Shown here: piece after piece, positions 1 to 12,289 of the stretch
Position numbering within the stretch: the first letter of the stretch is position 1
How the letters are laid out: each line of letters begins with the position of its first letter
NCBI GenBank assembly: GCA_020740775.1
Contig: JAHEWK010000004.1
Coordinates: 1,178,001-1,242,000, forward strand
From: Ilyonectria destructans
Taxonomy: Eukaryota > Ascomycota > Sordariomycetes > Hypocreales > Nectriaceae
Length of the DNA stretch: 64,000 bases
Direction: 5' to 3'
Made by a program: the position numbers and the translations under genes
The notes under the pieces: model-generated
Seen by the model: only the letters and a program-made list of their open reading frames with translations
The model's database searches: none
What the model was told of the DNA's origin: nothing

Positions 1-2600
1 AATTAAATATCTATTAGAGATATTTTATATAGAAATTTTAATCCTTTAAAAAAATAAAAATATTATTTAGATAAGCTATATAAATAATATCTAGTAGGCC
101 CTATAGAGCCTAATAAATATAATTCTGAAATATAGTAGGAGTATTTATAAATTTAAATAGTATTATTAAATACTTAAAATAGCTATATTAAATATAAAAT
201 ACTATCTTCTATTTATTGCCTTCTTAAATATATATAATAATAGGTATTCTTAATATTAATCTTTAAGAAGAATTTTATATCCTCTATATAGTCTATAATC
301 TCTATTATTAGAGATAAGAAATATTAATTTTTCTTAGTAATAGTATTCAGTCTTTAGTAATCTATATAGAGTCTTAAACTTCTATCTAATTTTAATATAA
401 ATAGTATAGAAGCCCCTATTAAACTTTTTAAAAGGTAGATATAGCTATTAATTAGACTCTTTTTAATATAGTCTTAAAGAGTCTATAATTCCTTTAGGGA
501 TAGAGGGTATATTAGCCTAAAAGGGGGCTTCTTACTAAAGAGTAACTTAATATTATAATCTATAGCTTAATAGAAAGATAAAATCCTAAAGCTTTTAGCT
601 AAGAAGATATCTTAGTAATCTAAAAGCTTAAAAAGTAAGTTAGAACTTTCTTTCTTACTCTAAAGATTATTATTAGAAATTTAAAAGGATTTATCTAAAA
701 TTATAATTCTATAAATCTTTATAATATTCTTATATAATTATCTAAACTTATATTTAGGAATAATTTTTAGGCTAGCCTAAAATATCTTAAATATCTATAT
801 CTAATTTACTAGATTCTAGTAGATAGCTAGATCTCTTAGAGTTAATATTAATAATAATAAGAGGCTCTCTAAAAAAGTCAGATCCCTTTTAACTCTAACT
901 ATTACCTATATAAAGATTTTAATCTGGTCCTATATATCTATTATCTTAAGAAGGATAATCTAAATTCACTTTATCTAGATTTTATATCCTCTAACAGCCT
1001 CTAAATCTAGAATCTAGATCTTCTTCTTTTAAAGGTATAAATAGACAGCCAGCTAATTACTAATAGAGTCTATTTCTGCCCCTAAATCTAGAACTCTATA
1101 GATCTTAATAGATTCTCTATATCTAATTATAACTTTAGCAGTTATCTAGAGTTTAACTTTAAAGGTTAATTTACTAATCTCTATTAAGTTATCTATATTA
1201 ACTAGTTATTTTTTCCCTTCTTTTTTATCTTAATCTTATTAATCTTAAATTTCTTCTTCTTCTTCTTAGGATATTTAGGCATAAAGTGCTCTTTACTATT
1301 ATAAATATAGCACTTTTAGATTTTACTATTATAATCCTTTAGGTTTTTTCTCTTTTTCTTTAAATTAAAATTATTTCTTTATTAATTACCTTAACTATTA
1401 TAATAGTCCTTTATAGAGAGAGAATCTATACTATTTTTTCTTATAGACTTTAGGAATTACTCTATATTATCCTAGTCTGATTTTCTCTTCTTATTATATC
1501 TATACTTAATATTCTAAATTCAGATAGTAAAAATTACTATTTCCTTCTATTTCTTTAGAATCTAAATACCACTCTAAAGAAGAATAATCTTATAAAGGCT
1601 TAGCTGAAGTTTAGTAAGAAAATAATTAGCCTAATACTTATTGGCAGCTAATAGACTGTATTTCTTAAGGAAATTAAAATAGATATAGAAGTTATATAGA
1701 AATTAATTCTCCCTTTATTTAGCTACTTCTATCTTATATATAATATTAATTATACAGTTTCTAGAATTCTTTATTAATTCTTCTATCTATTTCTTAAATC
1801 TATTTTAACTATTTTAAAGATATTTAGCTATAGTAGGATTTTAGGTATTAAGATATTAAGATTAGTAGGCTTAGCTCTTAATTTCTATATTATCTAATAC
1901 CTTAAGAATCTTCTAGCTGTCTAAGTAATATATTCTTAGCGCCCTAATAAAAACTTACTTTATCTCCTATAGCTATTTAGACTGCTTTTAGACTATAGTT
2001 AGAATCTTAAAAAGTATAATATTTTTTACTCTTAATTTTAATCTATCCTTTAAGCTTAACTTAATAGTAGATCTATAGTTCTTCTATCTCCTTCTTTTTT
2101 AAGGTAGAATATAAAATTAGGATTATCTTAAAGAGATTTCAGCTAATACTACCTCAGCCCTCTTAAATTCAGCCTAAATTTTATTTCTTTTCTATAGCTT
2201 CTTTATTTATACAGTCTCTATACTAGTAGGCTCCCTAATAGGTATTTATACTAGTAATTATATAGATTTCCAGATATACTTAAATTTAGAATTTAAAAGT
2301 TCTTTATTATTAACCTCCCTTAATATATAATCAGAAGGGCTCCTACTTATAGAAATAGTTAATATCTCTCTTAAATTCCCTCTAACTTCCTTATAAATTG
2401 GAAATATCCTAAAGGTAAATATCACTAAAGATAGTAAATTTACTACTACTTTTCTATAGGCATACTTAAATACTATTTTTATAATCTGAATAACTATAAG
2501 AGAAGCTTTAAAATATAATACTAATAGAGGGTATTATAATTTATAAGGGATTTAATAATAATAGTCAGGCAGTAAAAAGGTATATTCCTAATAATAATAG
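1..2600 (-). mobile_element. Ty3/gypsy retrotransposon internal region, RIP-degraded, truncated at window start
   Basis: Reading the minus strand from high to low coordinates gives a Gag-protease-RT order. At 1268-1315 is a CCHC zinc knuckle with exact C-x2-C-x4-H-x4-C spacing, in which two of the three cysteines now read tyrosine. At about 1040-1100 is a retroviral-type aspartic protease site read as VLDLGAEIDSIS, where the usual D-S-G-A has become D-L-G-A. At 360-560 is the start of reverse transcriptase, with recognisable pieces KKPPFRLIYPLSLKE and GASILFILKLD. Stops interrupt every frame. The rest of RT, RNase H and integrase would lie beyond base 1. The right boundary is uncertain and may join the repeat copy at about 2735. 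The element is inactive as written. Confidence 0.8.
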
Positions 2601-2734
2601 AACTAAAGCTTACTTCTTTTCTTAATTAGAGGGGTAATACTATTTAATTATTTAAGTTTTGCCTTTCAGTTAGGTTATATATTAGCTGACTATTAATTCC
2701 TTATTTACTACCAGACCTCTATATATCCCCCCTA

Positions 2735-3700
2735 TTATAATAATATCCCTTTATTAATTCCCTTAGGTTCTTATATTAATTTTTTAGCTATAAATTAATT
2801 AATACTATATTATTTATTAGCTATATAGACTATATAATACTATATAAGCTATTAATAAATACTCTTTCTATTAGAGAAAATATATATCTTTAGTATTTTT
2901 AAATTAAAGCTTTAAAATAAATTAACTCTATAGTAACTTAAAGTTATAAAACTATATTTTAACCTACTAACTTTTAAATTATATAATAGCTAAAACTATT
3001 AGCTATATTAAATAAAGTTTATTAAATTAGTTAATTTAAACTTCTATAATATCTTTAAATTCTAACTTTTTAGCTGTAATTTATAGTTTTAAAATAGAAG
3101 TTAAATTACTTAAAATTAAGTAATAAAAATTAAAAGAGAAGCTATAAGTATATTAATAATTAGAAAATACTATATCAGTCTATAATATAAAGTAGAAAGT
3201 AAATATCTTTAGTTAGTTAAGTAGTTAATTAAGTAGTTAGTTAAGTAGTTAGTTAAGTAATTAGTTAAATAATTAGTTAAGTAGTTAATTAAGTAGTTAG
3301 TTAAGATATATATAAGAATAGAAAAATAATTAGAATATAAGAGGGCTTATAGAGCTTTTATATTTATTATAATTTTATTTTTTTTAAAATCTAGCTTTTT
3401 TAATAGATTTAGCTTTTTTAGTAAATTTAGCTTTTTTAGTAAATTTAGCTTTTTCAGTAAATTTAGCTTTTTTAAGATATAGCTATTTTTATAGCTTATT
3501 AAGATATTAGAAAAAATAACCAGTTAGATTAAAAATCTTAATCTATTTAAGTAAACTATTGATCTTTAAATAGACTGAATATATAATCTATATTATTAAT
3601 ACTATTATTAGTATTTTCTTTTTACTATTAAGCTTTTAGTTTTTTCTTTAGGTATATATATACTAAAGTATTTTAACCTCTTAATATATTATATAGTTAA
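2735..3700 (+). repeat. long repeat copy A (candidate LTR, RIP-degraded)
   Basis: This stretch of about 0.95 kb begins near the sequence cccttaggttctta and ends near taacctcttaatat. It matches copy C (7540-8410) base for base over long runs, and copy B (5110-6150) as reverse complement. It contains two internal tandem arrays: a 12-bp unit ttaagtagttag repeated about eight times at 3208-3305, and an 18-bp unit agcttttttagtaaattt repeated about five times at 3396-3475. It lies next to the Gag end of the Ty3/gypsy remnant, so it could be that element's LTR, but mutated ends prevent proof. Of the three copies it appears the most AT-shifted. Confidence 0.7.
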
Positions 3701-5109
3701 ATAAGTTTTATAGGCTTTTTATATTTAGATATATAGTATAATTTCTATATATTATATAAATACTAATTAATTTTTTAACTCTATAGGCTAAAAATTTATT
3801 ACTATAAGTTTAATATATTACTTTATTTCTTATAATAATCTATAAAAAAAAAAGATAAAATAAAAAATAAAAAAGTAAATAGAAAGAATAATAAATAATA
3901 TAAATTTATAAAGTAATAATAATAAAAAAGAAAAATTAAAATTAAATAGATATAGCTATATTTATATAGCTATTATATTATATAATTTTAATTACTTTTA
4001 ATATAATTACTTTTTAACTAAAAAGTAATTAAATTAATAAAAGTTTAAATACTCTAAAAATTAGAAATTAATATTATAATTTATAAATATATTTAATTTT
4101 CCAGTAAATACTACTAATTATATTAATAATATTATTCTACTTATAATTAAAATTTCTATTTTTAAAATTTATTATTTTTAAATAATTAAAATTTAATATT
4201 CTTAAATAAATTAACTACTTTAAGATATTTATAATTTCTATAATTAAAATTATTAACTATTTAATAAGAATATTATAAATTAATAGAGAGATTTTATAAT
4301 AAAGAGAATATATAGATATTTAATAGTAAATAAGAAATTAATAGTTAGTTAATATACTATTTAACTAAAAGATAAAATTTAAATAATTAAATAGTATTAT
4401 TCCTCTAATTAAAAAAAAGTAAATTTTAATTTTATTATTATTAGAAATATATCTTTTTACTATTTAATTTATTTATTTATTTAGTGTATACTATTTTATC
4501 TATATCTAAATTTATAGAATTCTTACTAATTAATTTAAAAAGAAAAAACCTTTTAGTTATATAGCTATAAAATAAAAATCTTATTACAGTTTTATTTAGC
4601 TACTTTAGGAGGTATATTATTATTATTAAATTTATATTAATAATTTTATTACTAGCTTTATTTAAATTTATAGGTTATATAATTATTCTTCTTTTAATTT
4701 TAATTATCTTAAAATTATAAAAAAGCTAATAAAAATTTTCTCTATAGAGTTATAATAATTAATACTATACTTTATTTTTCTCTATTTTTATTTACTTTTA
4801 TAGCTACTATAATAGTATTTTAATAGCTCTTTATAATATAATATTCTAAATATCTTTATAATAGCTCTTTAAGCTTTTATTAATATCTTAAAGCTTAGCT
4901 TTTTCTTTTTCTAGTTATATAACTCTTATATATTAGTATATATATAGATACTAAATTTAAGCTAATATTTATTTAATTTTCTAAATTTATATTTTCTAGA
5001 GTAAATTAGCTTTATAGTATTATAGAGTAAGCTTTATATTATTTTAGTAGCTTTTATTCTTACTTTTTTTTATTTTTACTTTAAGCTTTTAATAGCTTTT
5101 ACTATATAA

Positions 5110-6150
5110 CTATTTCTATTAAAAAGTTAAAATACCCTAATATATATATACTTAAAAAAGAAACTAAAAGCTTAATAGTAAAAGAAAAAATACTAATAAT
5201 AGTATTAATAATACAGACTATATACTTAATCTATTTAAAGATTAATAGTTTACTTAAATAGATTAAAATTTCTAATTTAATTAGTTATCTTTTTTAATAT
5301 CTTAATAAGGTATAAAAATAGCTATATCTTAAAAAAGCTAAATCTACTAAAAAAGCTAAATCTATAAAAAAAGCTAAATTTACTAAAAAAGCTAAATTTA
5401 CTAAAAAAGCTAAATCTTAAAAAAGATAAAATTATAATAAATATAAAAACTCTATAAATCTTATTTTTTATATTCTAATTATTTTTTTATTCTTATATTA
5501 AAAGGTTAGAGTACCCTAATATATATATACCTAAAGAGGGAACTAAAAGCTTAACAGTAAAAAAAAAACACTAATAATAATATTAATAATATTTATTCTT
5601 ATATATATCTTAACTAACTACTTAATTAACTACTTAACTAACTACTTAACTAACTACTTAACTAACTACTTAACTAACTAAAGATATTTACTTTTTACTT
5701 TATACTATAGATTAATATAGTTTTTTCTAATTATTAGTATACTTATAACTTCTTTTTTAATCTTTATTATTTAATTTTAAGTAATCTAATTTTTATTTTA
5801 AGACTATAAATTACAGCTAAAAAAAATAAAATTTAAAAATATTATAAAAATCTAAATTAATTAATTTAATAAGCTTTATTTAATATAGCTAATAGTTTTT
5901 AGCTAATATATAATTTAAAAACTAATAGATTAAAATATAATTTTATAACTTTAAGTTACTATAGAGTTAATCTATCTTAATATTTTAATTTAAAAATACT
6001 AAAGGTATATACTTTCTCTAGTAGAAAGAGTATTTATTAATAGCTTATATAATATTATATAGTCTATATAGCTAATAAATAATATAGTATTAATTAACTT
6101 ATAGCTAAAAAATTAATAACTATAAGAATCTAAGGGAATTTAATTATTTT
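5110..6150 (-). repeat. long repeat copy B, inverted
   Basis: This is the reverse complement of copies A and C. The 12-bp array appears as taactaactact units at 5610-5690 and the 18-bp array as aaaaaagctaaatct units at 5330-5420. The terminal sequence is present twice (about 5115-5210 and 5495-5590), each with the same accctaatatatatatac core, so this copy looks like two nested or tandemly truncated insertions. Similarity to the region around copy C continues past the repeat itself, to about 6360, which makes B and C arms of a larger inverted repeat. Confidence 0.65.
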
Positions 6151-7539
6151 TAATAGTAGCTATAAAGAAATAATAGAGGGATATTATAAAGAAGGTTATA
6201 TATTTAGTAGTTTTTTCTAAAGTTAGCTAATTAATATAGAAGAGGTAAAAGACTGTAATTAGATTTATAATTAATAGACTAAATCTCTTATTATACTTAT
6301 ATAAGTATATAACTGTATAAAATTTAAAATAGTAATTAAAATAGTAATTTTAATAATAATAACTATTTCTATACTCTTAAAACTTAGAAGTTTAAAATCT
6401 GCCTAAAGTTTCTCTCTAGCTTTATAAAAAGCTTCTTTTTTTTATTTCTTTTTCTTTTTTTCTTATTATCTTTTTATTACTCCTACTATAGCTATCTCTT
6501 ATAAATCTTTTAATTCTCCCTTTATACTTTCTATATTATTACTAAACTTCTACTAACTTAAGAGTAGTTATCTTTTTCTTTTTAGTTTCTACTTATATAT
6601 CTATTATAGCTTTATTTTAATTCTACTATAATAACTCTCTATTTATCTTCTAATAAGAAAAAGGCAGTATAAACTGCTAAATACTATAAAAAGACTATTA
6701 AAAAGAAGGCTCTTATTGATACTGCTATAGCTATAAAGCTTCTTTATAAAAAGGTAGAGAAGAATAAGGTATTTATCTATAAGTATATCTACCTCTTACT
6801 ATCTAATTATTATTATTAAATCTCTTATAAATTATAATATCCTCTATTAGTATTATATATTATTAATTATTTAAATTTTATCTTTTAATTAGTTAATATA
6901 TCAGCTAACTATTAATTTTTTATTTACTATTAAACCTCTATATATTTTTTTTATTATATTAATATTAAGATAAATTATTTAATATAGCTATATATAAAAG
7001 CTTAATATAGTAAAAGTTATTAAAAAGTTATTTTAACAGTTAAAAATAATAATTTATTAGCTAATAAACTATTTAATTAAAAAGTAAGATTTTAATAGTT
7101 TAAAAAAAATTAAGCTTTAATTTTATTATTAATTAAAATATACTTTTTTACTATCTAACTATTATTATTAAATCTCTTATAAATTATATATAATTTATTA
7201 GTATTATACTTAAATAAAGCTATATATAAAAGCTTAAATAAAGCTTAAACTATAAAAAAAATTCTTATAATTATTAATACTATTATATAATATCTAATAA
7301 GTATTAATATTAAAGTCAGCCTTATTATAGTTACTATATTACTACTATATTTAATAAGTATTATTAAAATCACTATTTTAACTACTATTTTAAATTCTAT
7401 ATTATATACTTATATAAGTATAATAAGAAACTTAATCTATTAATTATAAATCTAATTATAGTCTTTTACCTCTTTTAAACCTTCTTTATAATATCCCTCT
7501 ATTCAGCTTTATAGCTACTATTAGAGATAACTAAATTCC

Positions 7540-8410
7540 CTTAGATTCTTATAGTTATTAATTCTTTAGCTATAAGTTAATTAATACTATATTATTTATT
7601 AGCTATATAGACTATATAGTACTATATAAGCTATTAATAAATACTCTTTTTACTAAAGAAAGTATATACCTTTAGTATTTTTAAATTAAAGCCTTAAGAT
7701 AGACTAACTCTATAGTAACCTAAAGTTATAAAGCTATATCTTAACCTACTAGCTCTTAAAGTATATAATAGCTAAAGACTATTAGCTATATTAGATAAAG
7801 CTTATTAAGTTAATTAATTTAGACTTCTATAATATCTTTAAACCCTAACTTTTTAGCTGCAATTTATAGCCTTAAAATAAAAGTTAGATTACTTAGAATT
7901 AAGTAATAGAGATTAAAAGAGAAGCTATAAGTATACTAATAATTAGAAAAGACTATATTAATCTATAGTATAGAGCAGAAAGTAGATATCTTTAGTTAGT
8001 TAAGTAGTTAGTTAAGTAGTTAGTTAAGATATATATAAGGATAGAAGGATAATTAAAATATAAGAGGGCTTATAGAGCTTTTATATCTATTATAATTTTA
8101 CTTTTTTTAAGATCTAGCTTTTTTAGTAGATTTAGCTTTTTTAGTAGATCTAGCTTTTCCAGCAGATCTAGCTTTTTTAAGATATAGCTATTTCTATAGC
8201 TTATTAAGGTATCAGAAAAGGTAACCAGTTAGACTAAAAACCTTAGTCTATCTGAGTAAACTGTTAACCTTTAAATAGACTGGGTATATAGTCTGTATTA
8301 TTAATACTATTATTGGTGTTTTTTTTTTACTATTAAGCTTCTAGTCCCCCCTCTGGGTATATGTATACTAGGGCACCCTAACCTCTTAATATCTAATAAG
8401 AATAATTTCC
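7540..8410 (+). repeat. long repeat copy C, least mutated
   Basis: Same orientation and content as copy A but with more C and G left. The 12-bp array is shorter (about three units at 7993-8033), and the 18-bp array retains agatctagct forms at 8113-8180. The 3' end, around gggtatatgtatactagggcaccctaac, is the best surviving terminus. It abuts the broken oxidoreductase gene. Retained GC suggests a younger insertion or fewer rounds of RIP than A and B. Confidence 0.68.
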
Positions 8411-8439
8411 TCTATATTACTCAGAATTAAGTATAACTT

Positions 8440-9102
8440 ATTCTAACTCTTAAAGCTAAGGGGATTAAAGGCGGTATATACACCACTAACTGCTTATATC
8501 TCTATAATCCACTTTTTATTAGTGTATATAAAGGGAGTGACTCCAATATCTCTCAGGGCATAGTGATTACGCTCTGACGCTGTGCCATAGAAAATAGCGC
8601 CTTGGATTTTGGAAAGAGCTGTAATAGCATAGCCTACACCGCCACTAAGGCCGTGGACGAAAACGCATTAGCCCTTCGAGACCTTAGCAGCACGTAAGAC
8701 CATGCCGTTTGCCGTATTCCAGTCCACGGTGAGGGCAGCAGCCTGTTTCAGATCGAAGCCAGCAGGGACTAAGATAAGATACTTCTCCGGAACGTTGATT
8801 AATTCCGCATGGGAATCATACATTGTTAGTGCCGTGACAACGTCTCCTTCTTCGTACTTGGTGCTACCAGGGCCATTGGAACGGACGTGACCAACAAAGC
8901 AATACCCGGGTGTTAGAGGCGCTGCCTTTTGCATAGGGTATACTCCCAAACGCATATTGACATCTGTTCCCGAGAAACCAGCGTAGACGATGCTGACTTG
9001 GACTTGATTCTAACTTGGGGATCGGATCTCGGCGCTGATGATGTCGATGTTGGAAATATCACCAAAGCTGGAGATAACGGCTTTGCGGATTGTGGTTGAC
9101 AT
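8440..9102 (-). pseudogene. broken NAD(P)H quinone oxidoreductase-like (MDR family) gene
   Basis: The ATG at 9102-9100 opens a frame starting MSTTIRKAVISSFGDIS, followed by a typical zinc-independent MDR N-terminus ([14 protein letters not shown], then PGYCFVGHV) and the nucleotide-binding loop GLSGGVGYA. The frame is interrupted by TAG at codon 31 (9010-9012), TAA at codon 145 (8668-8670) and TAA at codon 203 (8494-8496). Family-like sequence can be read through all three stops, down to AFNPL near 8455, where the AT block begins and the C-terminal third is missing. Each stop is one C-to-T change from a glutamine codon. The gene is therefore dead: premature stops plus 3' truncation by the repeat block. 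The family call is good; the exact substrate is unknowable. Confidence 0.85.
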
Positions 9103-10598
9103 GATGATGTGATCTATATGGTGAACGTTTAGCGTGTTTAGGGTAAGAATAAGTGGTTTGGATTATGTTTAATGATGGGCTTTGTCGTGAGAGTTGTAAG
9201 TGTTGCTGGTGTAATTGTTTCCAAGTAGTGTGTTTTATATTTCCATCTCTTTTACAATGGGGCTTGGACATTATATACATTCAGAATCTGCAATTGATAT
9301 GTACAGTCTCGCTCGGATAACATCTCGGGACTCTGAATGTCGCGGTCGCAAACTCCAGACCGAAGGTATTGCAGTCATTATTAATTCAGCCGCTTGACCA
9401 TCCTTCGGGGGAACCCTCGAAGTTTCAGTGGGGCCAGTCAAGCAAGGTACGCGGTACCACCTGCCCCGGTTCGCATGGCGCTACGACACAGCGGCGGAAT
9501 GTTGAACCGAGTGCTGTCCATAGGTGGCTTAGTGCCATATGCCCACGAAGGAAAACGATCCCATCCGAACGCCAGCCAATCGTGGCAAACAGACTATTTG
9601 TCGCGTCACCTAACGCTAACAGGTGTGCATTGTTGTCCCCTGGCTATGAATCTCGAATGAAAAACGCACCCCAGTCTCCAGAACCGAGTCTGTCAAACCC
9701 TAGTGGCAGCTCTCCGCGCAACCAGCTATTACGATGAGGTATTAATTATGTTTCATAGCTGTGCTCAATATCATCAGATGGATCAAAACTAAAAGTAGTT
9801 ACTTGGAAGAGGCGTCCAAACTTAGCACCGCACCATATACAGGAAGTAATGGTGGTTGCGCATCGGTGAAAAGCACATGTGACTATTTACAAAGGTGAAA
9901 CATTGTTGGGGCTGAAACAAACCCCTCTTGAGTTCGTCACCACCATAAACTAATGCATTGTATTGAAGGAATGATGATATCGAGTATAGGGTATCATGAC
10001 CAGATTTCTCTAATATGTGGTATCGAGACCACTGGCCCCTGCTGTGTCGGTGAGTGGCCACTTGTATTGAGGACATATTAATTTACTCAAGGGAGTTGCT
10101 TTGTTGGCTGTGCATTTACGAAACCTGAAGTTGCATTAGACAAGATTGAGATCGTTAGCAGACGCAGAAGAAATAAGAGCAACATAAATGCACTATCGTT
10201 TTTGCCTTAATGAGCTAGCTTCAAAGGGTAGAGTATAGCTTACTGTATTATTTCATGGCAGTAAAATACAGCTAATGAATAGCAGTATATTGGCAATGAG
10301 CACCCGAAATGCGGCTCGTGTAGGGTAGGTCGCGGGCCTAACTGGGGGATGACAGCACCAAGGTGGATCCGCGATGCCTCGGTAATTCCCCGGGCCTAGG
10401 CAACAAGGCACCAAAACTTGCCGTCATGCTCGGCATTCTTCGTCGCAGCACAACACCACCAAGGACCACAGACATTCTCCCGATACCATCGTGCGACCGC
10501 CAGCCGGCGACTACCCCCGCGACAATCGATCAATTGACTCCCAGCGAGGAGCCTTCCGCGATTGGGTCCGGCCACGTGCACCCTCACCTCCCCCTATC
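9103..10598. other. gene-less interval, GC recovering
   Basis: There is no recognisable coding sequence on either strand. Small open frames at 9369-9737 and 9822-10076 show no family motif and lie in mixed-composition DNA. The left part would have been the promoter of the broken oxidoreductase gene; the right 250 bases precede the NDUFB9 start. I see no tRNA and no clear repeat. Confidence 0.6.
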
Positions 10599-11146
10599 AT
10601 GTCGACCCGAGCTGCTCTGTCAGTCGAACCCCCATCCTATCCGATCCGCCGAGCTCTCACCAACAAGTTCCCCATGCTGACGTGCGTGGCACTAGGTCAC
10701 TCTACCGCCGCTCATTGAAGCTGGCACTGGACTGGGCCGTCCACCGACACCTATGGCGAGGCCAGGCCCTCTATATTCGCTCACTCTTCGAGGCCAACCG
10801 CAATGTCACCAACCCGAGACAGCAGAGGGTGGGATAATCAGCGCAATTGGACGACGTGTATGGACTGACCGTGCTATACAGGCCTTATTGACCGAGACGG
10901 AGAAGTTGCTGGACAGCTGGAAGCACCCCGACCCGTACACTCCTCCGACTGCACCGGGTGGTAAGTCTTGGCAGTGCCCTACGGCCGTGTGCTGTCAGTT
11001 GCTAAGGATAATCCAACAGGTTCGAAATTCGAGCGCAACCTGCCATCGCCTGTCCTGGACCGTGAGTGCCTTCTCGTCCTGGCCATACTCCCTAACATAC
11101 TAACAATGGCCTTACAGCCCCCCCGCATGCTGTCAACCGACATTAA
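10599..11146 (+). CDS. NDUFB9: NADH:ubiquinone oxidoreductase B22-like LYR subunit (NDUFB9)
   Basis: Five exons join in frame: 10599-10618, 10696-10828, 10882-10960, 11020-11061 and 11118-11146, giving 100 residues. The product has the LYR motif at residues 9-11 (SLYRRSLKLALDW), then WRGQALYIRSLFEANRNV, and a C-terminal HPDPY.PPTAPGGSKFERN segment typical of the mitochondrial complex I accessory subunit NDUFB9/B22. Known role: an LYR-fold subunit of the membrane arm that binds acyl carrier protein. The first exon is only 20 nt and its donor is GTCAGT; it was chosen because it alone yields a start codon followed by the LYR helix. Branch sites such as GCTGAC precede the acceptors. Unspliced frames through this locus (for example to 11375) are intron read-through. 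Confidence 0.9.

Positions 11147-12289
<1,143 letters not shown>

Larger units (their letters stand above)
1..8440. repeat. AT-rich RIP-degraded repeat block
   Basis: The sequence is almost entirely A and T, with TpA steps everywhere and very few C or G, and it contains no open frame of 60 codons on either strand. The composition changes abruptly to normal fungal GC content near 8.45 kb. This is the classic product of repeat-induced point mutation, which turns CpA into TpA in duplicated DNA during the sexual cycle. Inside it are recognisable remnants of a Ty3/gypsy element and three related copies of a long repeat, described separately. The block runs off the left edge of the window, so its full length is unknown. 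Such blocks are normally heterochromatic (H3K9me3 and DNA methylation); that part is family knowledge, not visible here. Confidence 0.93.

Noticed and set aside
3208..3305. 12-bp spaced array in the AT block considered as a CRISPR-like array
   Set aside because: Units are contiguous without unique spacers, in a eukaryotic genome, and repeat in all three element copies.
9369..9737. 122-codon plus-strand frame near the repeat edge
   Set aside because: No motif, and an overlapping frame of similar length exists in another phase; likely chance.
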